Part shown: positions 36,704-44,525 of the stretch, in pieces
Position numbering within the stretch: the stretch's first letter is position 1
Layout of the letters: every line of letters starts with the position of its first letter
Origin: Mesorhizobium sp. M4B.F.Ca.ET.058.02.1.1
GTDB taxonomy: Bacteria > Pseudomonadota > Alphaproteobacteria > Rhizobiales > Rhizobiaceae
Length of the DNA: 64,000 nt
Assembly: GCF_003952505.1 (NCBI RefSeq)
Contig: NZ_CP034450.1
Coordinates: forward strand, 5,787,001-5,851,000
Direction: 5' to 3'
Notes under the pieces: generated by a model
What the model was told of the DNA's origin: nothing
Databases searched by the model: none
What the model saw: only the letters and a program-made list of their open reading frames with translations
Translations under genes and position numbers: made by a program

Positions 36704-39115
36704 ATGGCGAAGGGGAATCAGAAGAAGATAGGCGGCAAGCCGCTGAGCCACAGTCTGCTGGAGCACTACCAGCCGATCGACGGCGTCGTCGACGAGATGG
36801 TCGACGCCTCGGGCAATCCGCGCCCGGTCTGGCGCGCCTTCATCGAGGCGCTGGAGGACCTTGGCCCTGAAAAGCTCGCCCAGCGCTTCGCCCGCGCCGA
36901 CCAGTATCTGCGCGACGCCGGCGTCTATTACCGCGTCTACGACAAGGCGGGCGCCAATGAGCGCGAGTGGCCCCTGGCGCATGTCCCGCTGCTGATCGAG
37001 GAAAAGGAATGGGCCGCGATCAGCGCCGGCCTCGTGCAGCGCGCCGACCTTTTCGAGGAGATTCTGGCCGACGTCTACGGTCCGAACCGGCTGATTCAAA
37101 AGGGCATCCTGCCGGCCAGCCTGATCGCCGCCAGCCCGGAATATTTGCGGCCCGTCGCCGGCACAAGGCCGGCCAGCGGCCATTTCCTCCACATGCTGGC
37201 CTTCGAGCTTGGCCGCGGTCCGGACGGCCGCTGGTGGGTGCTGGGCGACCGCACGCAGGCGCCGTCGGGCGCGGGCTTCGCGCTGGAGAACCGTGTCGCC
37301 ACCACGCGCGCGCTGTCCGACATCTATGGCGAGATGCATGTCCATCGCCTCGCCGGCTTCTTCCGCCGTTTTCGCGACGCGCTGATCGGCATGGCCAAGG
37401 ACACTGGCGGGCGCGTCGCCATCCTGACGCCGGGACCGCTCAATGAGACCTATTACGAGCACGCCTATATCGCGCGCTATCTCGGCATCATGCTGCTCGA
37501 AGGCGAGGACCTGACCGTCTCCAGCGGCAAGCTGATGGTGCGCACCGTCTCGGGGTTGAAGCCGATCGGCGTGCTGTGGCGGCGGCTCGATGCCGCCTTC
37601 GCCGATCCGCTGGAACTCAGGCCGGATTCTCAGATCGGCACGCCCGGCCTGGTCGAGGCGATCCGCAGCGGCACGGTCTCGGCCGTCAATGCGCTGGGCT
37701 CGGGCCTGATGGAGACGCGGGCGCTGCTATCCTTCCTGCCGAGGATTTCCAGGGAATTGCGCGGCGAAGAATTGCTGCTGCCGAGCGTCGCCACCTGGTG
37801 GTGCGGGCAGGACAACGAGCGCGACCATGTGCTTGCCAATTTCGACCGCATGGTGGTCGGACCGGCGCTGTCGACACGGCTTGCCTTCGAGGACGACGAT
37901 GCGACCAGGCTGGGATCGATGCTCTCCGATGCCGAGCGGGCCGAACTGGTGGCGCGGATCAAGGGCAGCGGCGGCGACTTCGTCGGCCAGGAAGCAGTGA
38001 CGCTTTCGACAACGCCCGTCTATGTCGGCGGCTGGCTGGAGCCGCGGCCGGCCAGCCTGCGCGTCTATCTGGCGCGCACGGCGGATGGCTGGACGGTGAT
38101 GCCCGGCGGTTTTGCCCGGGTCGGCTTCTCGCAGGACACGACAGCCATAGCCATGCAGCGCGGCGGCCAGGCGGCGGATGTCTGGGTGGTCAGCGACCGG
38201 CCGGTCGAGCGCGAGACACTGCTGCCGCAGGAGCATGACAGCTTCACCCGCTCCATGCCTGGGAGTCTGCCCAGCCGCGCGGCGGAGAACCTGACATGGC
38301 TCGGCCGCTACATCGAGCGATCGGAAGACACGGCCCGCGTGCTGCGCGCCTATCATGTGCGGCTGGCTGAGACCTCCGATCCTGAAACGCCGCTGCTTGC
38401 CGATATCAGGGATTATCTCGAACCGTTCGGCATCGACGTCGAAACGGCGATCCCGCTTGGCCTGATCGGCACGCTAGACAGCGCCGTCTACAGCGCCGGG
38501 CAGATTCGCGACCGTTTTTCGCCGGATGGCTGGCTGGCGCTGAAGGACCTGTCGAAGACCATCCATCAGTTCGCCAGGACCGTGGCGCCAGGCGACGACG
38601 CGACCCGGGCGATGACGGTGATCCTGCGCAAGCTCGCCGGCTTCTCCGGCCTGCTGCACGAGAACATGTACCGCTTCACCGGCTGGCGCTTTCTCGAAAT
38701 CGGCCGGCGGCTGGAGCGCGGCATCCAGATCGCCCGCATGCTTGCCCGGCTGACCAGGGCTGGCGCGCCCGACGGCGCGCTCGACATGATGCTGGAGATC
38801 GGCGACAGCGTCATGACTCATCGCCGGCAGTACCCGGTGCAGGCCGGCCGGCGCACGGTGATCGATCTCCTGGCGCTCGACCCGCTCAACCCGCGCTCCA
38901 TCCTGTTTCAGCTCGAGCGGTTGAAGGCGGAGATCGGCATGCTGCCTTCGAGCGGCGGCGAAGGGCACATGTCGCCGGCGGCAAAGGAAATCCTTCAGCT
39001 CAACACGGCGATCGCCGTCATGGAACCCTCGGACATGACGGCGCAAGTCATCGACGATCTCGCCAATGAGATCGGCGGCCTCTACAACAGCCTCGCCAAG
39101 GCCTTTTTCGGATAG
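36704..39115 (+). CDS. Circularly permuted ATP-grasp fused to alpha-E domain
   Basis: An 803-residue fusion. Residues about 20-500 are a circularly permuted type 2 ATP-grasp domain: DLFEEILADVYGPNRLIQKG, ILTPGPLNETYYEHAYIARY, VLWRRLDAAFADPLEL, and FVGQEAVTLSTTPVYVGGWL. From about 515 to the end is an all-helical alpha-E domain (RAAENLTWLGRYIERSEDTA, ENMYRFTGWRFLEIGRRLER, NPRSILFQLERLKAEIGMLP). In many genomes these are two separate genes. It is 6 bp after the DUF2126 gene and 3 bp before a transglutaminase. The family is predicted to ligate amino acids or peptides. Confidence 0.93.
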   Translation: MAKGNQKKIGGKPLSHSLLEHYQPIDGVVDEMVDASGNPRPVWRAFIEALEDLGPEKLAQRFARADQYLRDAGVYYRVYDKAGANEREWPLAHVPLLIEEKEWAAISAGLVQRADLFEEILADVYGPNRLIQKGILPASLIAASPEYLRPVAGTRPASGHFLHMLAFELGRGPDGRWWVLGDRTQAPSGAGFALENRVATTRALSDIYGEMHVHRLAGFFRRFRDALIGMAKDTGGRVAILTPGPLNETYYEHAYIARYLGIMLLEGEDLTVSSGKLMVRTVSGLKPIGVLWRRLDAAFADPLELRPDSQIGTPGLVEAIRSGTVSAVNALGSGLMETRALLSFLPRISRELRGEELLLPSVATWWCGQDNERDHVLANFDRMVVGPALSTRLAFEDDDATRLGSMLSDAERAELVARIKGSGGDFVGQEAVTLSTTPVYVGGWLEPRPASLRVYLARTADGWTVMPGGFARVGFSQDTTAIAMQRGGQAADVWVVSDRPVERETLLPQEHDSFTRSMPGSLPSRAAENLTWLGRYIERSEDTARVLRAYHVRLAETSDPETPLLADIRDYLEPFGIDVETAIPLGLIGTLDSAVYSAGQIRDRFSPDGWLALKDLSKTIHQFARTVAPGDDATRAMTVILRKLAGFSGLLHENMYRFTGWRFLEIGRRLERGIQIARMLARLTRAGAPDGALDMMLEIGDSVMTHRRQYPVQAGRRTVIDLLALDPLNPRSILFQLERLKAEIGMLPSSGGEGHMSPAAKEILQLNTAIAVMEPSDMTAQVIDDLANEIGGLYNSLAKAFFG

Positions 39116-39118
39116 CGC

Positions 39119-40003
39119 ATGCTCTACGACATCAGGCTTCATCTGAGCTACGACTATGATGCCGCGGCCGGTGGCGGCCGGCACCAGGTGCGCGTGCTGC
39201 CGCCGACGATTGTCGGCGTGCAGCGGGTAGTCGCGGCTTCGCTGTCCTTCGTGCCGGCTCCAGGCGAGCGCTCCGACTTTTCCGATTTCTTTGGCAACAA
39301 CGTCACTTCGATCGCCTTTCGCGATGCACATGACGCGCTCGACATCCGGATGAGCGCGCGCGTGTCGGTGTCGCGCCCGGAACCGGGGCTGGACGTATCG
39401 CCCGACCTCCAGCGGCTGCGGGAAGAACTCGGCGGCGTGCGGTCGCTGTCGCCGGATTCCCCGCATCATTTTCTTGCCGCCAGCGATCATGCCGGCATCG
39501 ATTCCGCGATCACCGCCTATGCGAAAGGCAGCATCGCCGGCTCGACCGTCGCCACGGTCCTGGACCTGTGCAACCGCATCCATCGCGATTTCACCTATGA
39601 TGGCGAGGCCACCACCGTGCAGACCCGCGCCAGCGATGCCTTCGGCCTGAAGCGCGGCGTCTGCCAGGACTTCTCGCATATCATGATCGCCGGCCTGCGC
39701 GGCCTCGGCATTCCCGCTGGCTATGTCAGCGGCTTCCTGCGCACCATACCGCCAAAGGGCAAGCCCCGGCTCGAAGGTGCCGATGCCATGCATGCATGGG
39801 TCAAGGCCTGGTGCGGGCGTGACGCCGGATGGCAGGAATTCGATCCGACCAACGGCATGCGGGCGAGCAACGACCACATCACGGTCGGCTACGGGCGGGA
39901 CTATTCCGATGTGGCGCCGATCGTCGGCGTGCTCAAGACGACCGGCGGCCAGGCGGCCGAGCAAGCGGTCGATGTCATTCCGGTCGTGCTCGAAAAGCTG
40001 TGA
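39119..40003 (+). CDS. Transglutaminase-like cysteine peptidase
   Basis: A 294-residue protein with the bacterial transglutaminase N-terminal beta domain (LYDIRLHLSYDYDAAAGGGR) and a transglutaminase core. The triad is C182 (KRGVCQDFSHIMIAGLRGLG), H225 (ADAMHAWVKAW) and D242 (EFDPTNGMRAS). There is no signal peptide. It is the last gene of the operon with the ATP-grasp/alpha-E protein, 3 bp apart. Such peptidases are predicted to cleave or process the product made by the ligases. Confidence 0.92.
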   Translation: MLYDIRLHLSYDYDAAAGGGRHQVRVLPPTIVGVQRVVAASLSFVPAPGERSDFSDFFGNNVTSIAFRDAHDALDIRMSARVSVSRPEPGLDVSPDLQRLREELGGVRSLSPDSPHHFLAASDHAGIDSAITAYAKGSIAGSTVATVLDLCNRIHRDFTYDGEATTVQTRASDAFGLKRGVCQDFSHIMIAGLRGLGIPAGYVSGFLRTIPPKGKPRLEGADAMHAWVKAWCGRDAGWQEFDPTNGMRASNDHITVGYGRDYSDVAPIVGVLKTTGGQAAEQAVDVIPVVLEKL

Positions 40004-40106
40004 ACACATCGGGGTCCAGGCCTGTGCCGTACGGGCGGAGCGAGCAAAGACTGCTTCTCAAATCCGGACGCTGTCGCTATCTTGCGCTTCGGGGCGGTAC
40101 GGCCGG

Positions 40107-41075
40107 ATGCATGGGTTTTGCGCCGGTGCGGAGTTGTCATTGAAAGCTGTCAGCGTCATCATTCCGGCACACAATGCAGCAGCGACCATAGTGAGGACGC
40201 TGGGATCGCTGCGTTCGGAAGCGGACGCCATCGGCGAGGTGCTGCTGGTCGACGATTTGTCCTCGGACGGCACGGCAGCGGTCGCCAGCGATGCTGCTTC
40301 ACGGTTGGGCCTGCCGTTGCGCGTCATCCAGTCCAACTGCAGGGACGCCGGCGGAGCCCGCAATCTCGCCCTGTCGCAGGCGAACCATCCCTGGATCTAC
40401 ATGATCGATGCCGACGACCTGCATCTGGAGGGCGGGCTGCGGTCATTGCTGCTTCAGGCCAGCATGCAGGCAAGGGCCGACATGGTGGTCGGCGCCTATC
40501 GTCGGCGGACCGACGGCGTCGACCGGCAGATCAAGCTGCCTGCCGGCTATACGGCCGCGAGCATCGCCAATGCCTCGGCCTATATCGAAGGTCACATACG
40601 TTCGATTGCGGTGGGAAGCGCGCTGGTGTCCCGGCAGGCGATCGGGGAAACGCGGTTCCCAACCGGGCTCGCCTATGACGAGGACACGTTGTTCTGGGCA
40701 AGGGTGTTGAGCAAGGCCCGGCTTGCGATCATCACGCAACCGGTCATGACCTACTGTGTTTCGGCGGAACGCTCCGACGACCGCTTCATCGTGCTGCCGG
40801 CAAAGCGCTTCCTCGAATGGCGCAATGCGCTGCACGGGCTCGCCGATTGCGGGATTGCGAAGTCGACGCTGAAGACCAGGGAAGGGCTTGTCGCCCTGAA
40901 GATCGCGCGCGTCCACTATGCGCGCGGCGACCTGGATACGGCGGCCCGGTTCCTGGCCGTGGCCAAGGCCGCGCCGAAGGTGCCGTCGGACATCTGGCGT
41001 TGCATGCGCTATCAGTTCAAGCTTGCGGCGCGGCGCCGGTTTTCCATGCCGCGTGTCCAGTTGCAAAGCGCCTGA
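40107..41075 (+). CDS. Family 2 glycosyltransferase
   Basis: A 322-residue GT2 (GT-A fold) enzyme: VSVIIPAHNAAATIVRTLGS, EVLLVDDLSSDGTAAVA, GGARNLALSQANHPWIYMID with the DxD-type DADD, and a later acceptor-side region with GLAYDEDTLFWARVL. It probably adds a sugar to a surface glycan. Start is the ATG at 40107; a TTG at 40140 nearer the conserved start is an alternative. It is followed with an ATGA overlap by a broken GT2 gene, so the pair was likely co-translated. Confidence 0.85.
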   Translation: MHGFCAGAELSLKAVSVIIPAHNAAATIVRTLGSLRSEADAIGEVLLVDDLSSDGTAAVASDAASRLGLPLRVIQSNCRDAGGARNLALSQANHPWIYMIDADDLHLEGGLRSLLLQASMQARADMVVGAYRRRTDGVDRQIKLPAGYTAASIANASAYIEGHIRSIAVGSALVSRQAIGETRFPTGLAYDEDTLFWARVLSKARLAIITQPVMTYCVSAERSDDRFIVLPAKRFLEWRNALHGLADCGIAKSTLKTREGLVALKIARVHYARGDLDTAARFLAVAKAAPKVPSDIWRCMRYQFKLAARRRFSMPRVQLQSA

Positions 41076-41425
41076 TGGCCGAGAGGCCGGAACTCGCAGT
41101 CGTGGTGATTGGTTTGCGGGCGCCTGCCGAGTTGGTCGCAGCAGTAAGATCGGCGCTCGACCAGAATGCACCGTTCGAGGTCGTGGTCGTGAATTCCGGC
41201 GGCGGGGATGTCCAGGCACTGCTGGGTCGTGCCGGACTCGATGTCAGGGTCATCGAGGTCGGGCAGCGACTGTTCGCCGGCGCTGCGCGAAATATCGGCC
41301 TGCGGCGACACAAGCCCCGTTCGTCGCCTTCCTTGCCGCGGATTGCCTCGCCTGCCCGCGCTGGGCAGAGATCCGATGACGGCGGGCTCTGGATGGCGGA
41401 CCTGTCGGCCGTCGCGCGAGCGTGA
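41075..41425 (+). pseudogene. Truncated, frameshifted glycosyltransferase remnant
   Basis: The reading frame starts like a GT2 enzyme (ELAVVVIGLRAPAELVAAVR, FEVVVVNSGGGDVQALLGRA, FAGAARNIGL). At about 41302 the conserved sequence moves one frame over (ATQAPFVAFLAADCLACPRW) and stops at 41379, about 100 residues in. Adding one G at 41302 restores GLAATQAPFVAFLAADC. Even so the protein would end early, so the C-terminal half is missing. It overlaps the intact GT2 gene upstream by one base. Confidence 0.75.
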
Positions 41426-41497
41426 ACCCTTAAGAGCAGCACGGAACCAGTCGCCGGCGATGCGGCTTATCTACGGACCAGTTCCGTGGGATGCATC

Positions 41498-42589
41498 ATG
41501 CTGCAACGACCGCAATCCTCCCCTGACCGTTCAGCAGGAGAGGACGAAACCCGAAAGAACGGCGCGCAAGATTCGGCCGAGCGCGCGTCGCTCACCTATG
41601 TCAGCGATGCCGATCCCGGCATTCGCCGCAAGCGAAAAGGCAAGGGCTTTGCCTATCTCGGGCTCCAGGGCCGTTCGGTCTCAGCGGCCACGCTTGCGCG
41701 CATCAAGGCACTGGCCATTCCGCCGGCGTGGACCGATGTCTGGATTTCGCCTGATGCCCGCGGGCACATCCAGGCGACCGGCCGGGACCAGCGCGGGCGC
41801 AAGCAATACCGCTATCATGCGCTGTGGGCCGCCGAGCGCGACGGCGCCAAATATTCAAGCTTGGTCGCCTTTGCCAAAAGCCTGCCCGGACTGCGGCGCC
41901 GCATCGATGCGGATCTGCGCCGTCACGGTCTGCCGGCGGAGCGCGTCGTCGCGGCGACCGTCTGGCTGCTCGACAATACGATGATCCGCGTCGGCAATGC
42001 CGCCTATGCCCGCGACAACAAGAGTTTCGGCCTGACGACGTTGCGCGACCGTCATGTCGACATCGAGGGATCGCACTTGCGCTTTGCCTTCAAGGGCAAG
42101 TCCGGCAAGGAATGGAAGCTGAAGCTGGTCGACCGCCGGATCGCCAGGATCGTGCGCGGCGCGCAGGAACTTCCGGGCCAGAAGCTGCTTCAGTATCTTG
42201 ACGAGGACGGCAACAGGCATCCGGTCGGTTCGGGCGACGTCAACCGCTATATCCGCGACGCGGCCGACGCGGATTTCAGCTCGAAGCATTTCCGAACCTG
42301 GGGCGGCACCATCCACGCCGCGTCGCTGTTTGCACAAGCCGAGCGTCCGGAAAGCCAGGCGCAGATGAAGCGGGTCATGAACGGGATCATCGACAGGGTC
42401 GCCGAGCGCCTCGGCAACACGCGTGCCATCTGCCGCAAATGCTACATCCACCCGCTGGTCTTCGAAGCATGGGCAAACGGCCGGCTGCTCAGCGAAATGG
42501 CGGAGGCAAGCAAGCGAAAACGCCTGATACCCGGTCTCGACGAAGAGGAGACGCTGGTGTTGCGATGGCTTGAGACGCGCGGCGCCTGA
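41498..42589 (+). CDS. DNA topoisomerase IB
   Basis: A poxvirus-like eukaryotic-type topoisomerase IB that relaxes supercoiled DNA via a 3'-phosphotyrosine intermediate. The 363-residue product shows FAYLGLQGRSVSAATLARIK, the catalytic core with MIRVGNAAYARDNKSFGLTT, KHFRTWGGTIHAAS and the nucleophile Tyr at about 316 in CRKCYIHPLVFEAW. Start ATG at 41498; a GTG four codons earlier is also open. The N-terminal 30 residues are low-complexity. Confidence 0.93.
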   Translation: MLQRPQSSPDRSAGEDETRKNGAQDSAERASLTYVSDADPGIRRKRKGKGFAYLGLQGRSVSAATLARIKALAIPPAWTDVWISPDARGHIQATGRDQRGRKQYRYHALWAAERDGAKYSSLVAFAKSLPGLRRRIDADLRRHGLPAERVVAATVWLLDNTMIRVGNAAYARDNKSFGLTTLRDRHVDIEGSHLRFAFKGKSGKEWKLKLVDRRIARIVRGAQELPGQKLLQYLDEDGNRHPVGSGDVNRYIRDAADADFSSKHFRTWGGTIHAASLFAQAERPESQAQMKRVMNGIIDRVAERLGNTRAICRKCYIHPLVFEAWANGRLLSEMAEASKRKRLIPGLDEEETLVLRWLETRGA

Positions 42590-42650
42590 CCAGTGGCACG
42601 GGTGGACGGGCAAGCCCGTGTGATCGCTCAATATTTTTTTATCGACGTTG

Positions 42651-42677
42651 TGTCGGGAAGGGCCCTACTGTCGCGTC
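42651..42677 (+). promoter_or_regulatory. Candidate ECF42-type promoter
   Basis: TGTCGG at 42651-42656 and CGTC at 42674-42677 are separated by 17 bp and lie 23 bp before the YCII-domain gene. From memory, ECF42 sigma factors recognise a TGTCGA-like -35 and a CGTC/CGAC-like -10, often in front of their own DGPF-protein operon. One base differs from that -35. Confidence 0.45.
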
Positions 42678-42700
42678 CTTTGATACGGAAAGGATTTGCC

Positions 42701-43075
42701 ATGCTCTACGCCATCCTCTGCTACGCCTCCGAAGACGTCGTCTGCTCCTGGAGCAAGGAACAGGACGACGAGGTCATGGCAAAGCTATTGGGCGTGCAGG
42801 AAAAATACGCCCAGGCCGGGCGGCTTGGGCCCGTCGCGCGTCTCTTGCCGACCACCGCCGCGACGACGTTGCGCACGGTCAAGGGCGAGCCGGTCGTCAT
42901 CGACGGCCCGTTCGCCGAAACCAAGGAACAGTTCCTCGGCTTCTATACGCTCGAATGCGCCGACCTCGACGAGGCCGTCGACTTCGCGCGCGAGCTTTCC
43001 GAGGTCAATCCAAGCGGCGGCTCCTACGAGATACGCCCGGTTTCCCTCTTCAATCCGGCCAGAGTACCCGCATGA
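42701..43075 (+). CDS. YCII/DGPF-domain protein
   Basis: A 124-residue YCII-related (DGPF) protein. It has the hallmark VIDGPFAETKEQFLGFYTLE and a start MLYAILCYASEDVVCSWSKE. These proteins are small ferredoxin-like-fold proteins of unclear role that are regularly encoded with ECF42-type sigma factors. Its stop overlaps the sigma factor start by four bases (ATGA), so the two are translated together. Confidence 0.93.
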   Translation: MLYAILCYASEDVVCSWSKEQDDEVMAKLLGVQEKYAQAGRLGPVARLLPTTAATTLRTVKGEPVVIDGPFAETKEQFLGFYTLECADLDEAVDFARELSEVNPSGGSYEIRPVSLFNPARVPA

Positions 43076-44343
43076 CCGAGCTTGCCTGGATAAGCACCGC
43101 GATCAGCACCGCCCGTCCGCAGGCGATGGGTGCGCTGCTGCGCTACTTCCGCGATCTCGACGCCGCGGAAGAAGCTTTCCAGGATGCGTGCCTGAGGGCG
43201 CTGAAGAACTGGCCGAAGAACGGCCCGCCGCGCGATCCCGCCGCCTGGCTGATCTTCGTCGGCCGCAACAGCGGCATCGACGCGGTCCGCAAGCGGTCCA
43301 AGCAGGCGCCGCTGCCGGAAGAGGACCAGATCTCCGACCTGGAGGATACCGAAAGCGATATCGCCGAGCGTCTCGACGGCGCCCACTATCGCGACGACAT
43401 CCTGCGGCTCCTGTTCATCTGCTGCCATCCGGACCTGCCGGCGACGCAGCAGATCGCGGTGGCATTGCGCATCGTCTCCGGCCTTACCGTCAAACAGATC
43501 GCGCGCGCCTTCCTGGTCGGCGAAAGCGCCATGGAGCAGCGCATCACCCGCGCCAAGGCGCGCATCGCGGATGCCGGCGTGCCTTTCGAGACGCCGGGCG
43601 CCGTCGAGCGCTCGGAACGGCTCGCGGCGGTGGCCGCCATGGTCTACCTGATCTTCAACGAGGGCTATTCGACCAACAGCGGCGAGGCGCCGGCGCGCGC
43701 GCCGCTCTGCGAGGAGGCGATCCGGCTGGCGCGGCTCTTGCTTCGGCTGTTCCAGACCGAGCCGGAGATCATGGGGCTGACGGCACTGCTCCTGCTGCAG
43801 CATGCGCGGGCGCCGGCACGCTTCGACGTCAGTGGCGAGATCGTCCTGCTGGAGGACCAGGACCGCAGTCTCTGGAGCCGCAAGATGATCGACGAGGGCC
43901 TGGCGCTGGTCGACAAGGCGCTGCGCCACCAGAAGCCCGGCCCCTACCAGGTGCAAGCGGCGATCGCCGCGCTGCATGCGCGGGCGGTGAAGCCCGAAGA
44001 CACCGACTGGACCGAGATCGACCTGCTCTACAGCCTGCTCGAGCGCATGCAGCCGTCGCCGGTGGTGACGCTCAATCGCGCCGTAGCGGTGTCCAAGGTG
44101 CGCGGCCCCGAGGCGGCGCTCGCCATGATCGAGCCGCTGGAGGATAGGCTGTCCGGCTATTTCCACTTCTTCGGCCTCAAGGGCGGCCTGCTGATGCAAC
44201 TCGACCGCGGCGATGAGGCGCGCGTTGCGTTCGACCGGGCGATCGCGCTTGCCAACACAGCCGCCGAGGCGGCCCATATCCGCATGCATATCGACCGCCT
44301 GATGAAGGAAGGCGCCGAGCGGGCCGCGCAAAAGGCGCGCTGA
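43072..44343 (+). CDS. ECF sigma factor, ECF42-type with C-terminal extension
   Basis: A 423-residue sigma-70-family protein. The N-terminal part has sigma regions 2 (LRYFRDLDAAEEAFQDACLR, AAWLIFVGRNSGIDAVRKRS) and 4 (LPATQQIAVALRIVSGLTVK, QIARAFLVGESAMEQRITRA). A large C-terminal TPR-like extension follows (about 190-423), with FNEGYSTNSGEAPARAPLCE and LNRAVAVSKVRGPEAALAMI. That layout and the coupled DGPF protein are typical of ECF42, where the C-terminal domain is thought to control activity. There is no anti-sigma gene nearby, as expected for this group. Confidence 0.92.
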   Translation: MTELAWISTAISTARPQAMGALLRYFRDLDAAEEAFQDACLRALKNWPKNGPPRDPAAWLIFVGRNSGIDAVRKRSKQAPLPEEDQISDLEDTESDIAERLDGAHYRDDILRLLFICCHPDLPATQQIAVALRIVSGLTVKQIARAFLVGESAMEQRITRAKARIADAGVPFETPGAVERSERLAAVAAMVYLIFNEGYSTNSGEAPARAPLCEEAIRLARLLLRLFQTEPEIMGLTALLLLQHARAPARFDVSGEIVLLEDQDRSLWSRKMIDEGLALVDKALRHQKPGPYQVQAAIAALHARAVKPEDTDWTEIDLLYSLLERMQPSPVVTLNRAVAVSKVRGPEAALAMIEPLEDRLSGYFHFFGLKGGLLMQLDRGDEARVAFDRAIALANTAAEAAHIRMHIDRLMKEGAERAAQKAR

Positions 44344-44525
44344 GCGGCCGTCTCGAAAGTCTGGCCCAACCCTGCGGTCCGGGCTTAGACCATGCCGGGG
44401 TGGCGGTTTTTCCCCGAAACGAGTAATGCCACGCCATGAAAGCGCTCCGACGGGCCCGACGGTACGGACAGGGTGGCGCATGGCTTTGCCCCGTTGCCTT
44501 GCGACGGGATCTGAAAGGGACAAAA

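Noticed and set aside
33452-37462. A 1336-codon open frame on the minus strand
   Set aside because: It lies opposite the DUF2126 and ATP-grasp genes, has an Arg/His/Asp-rich composition typical of antisense GC-rich frames, and shows no family motif.
38474-40009. A 511-codon minus-strand frame
   Set aside because: It is antisense to the alpha-E and transglutaminase regions, whose motifs are clear on the plus strand.
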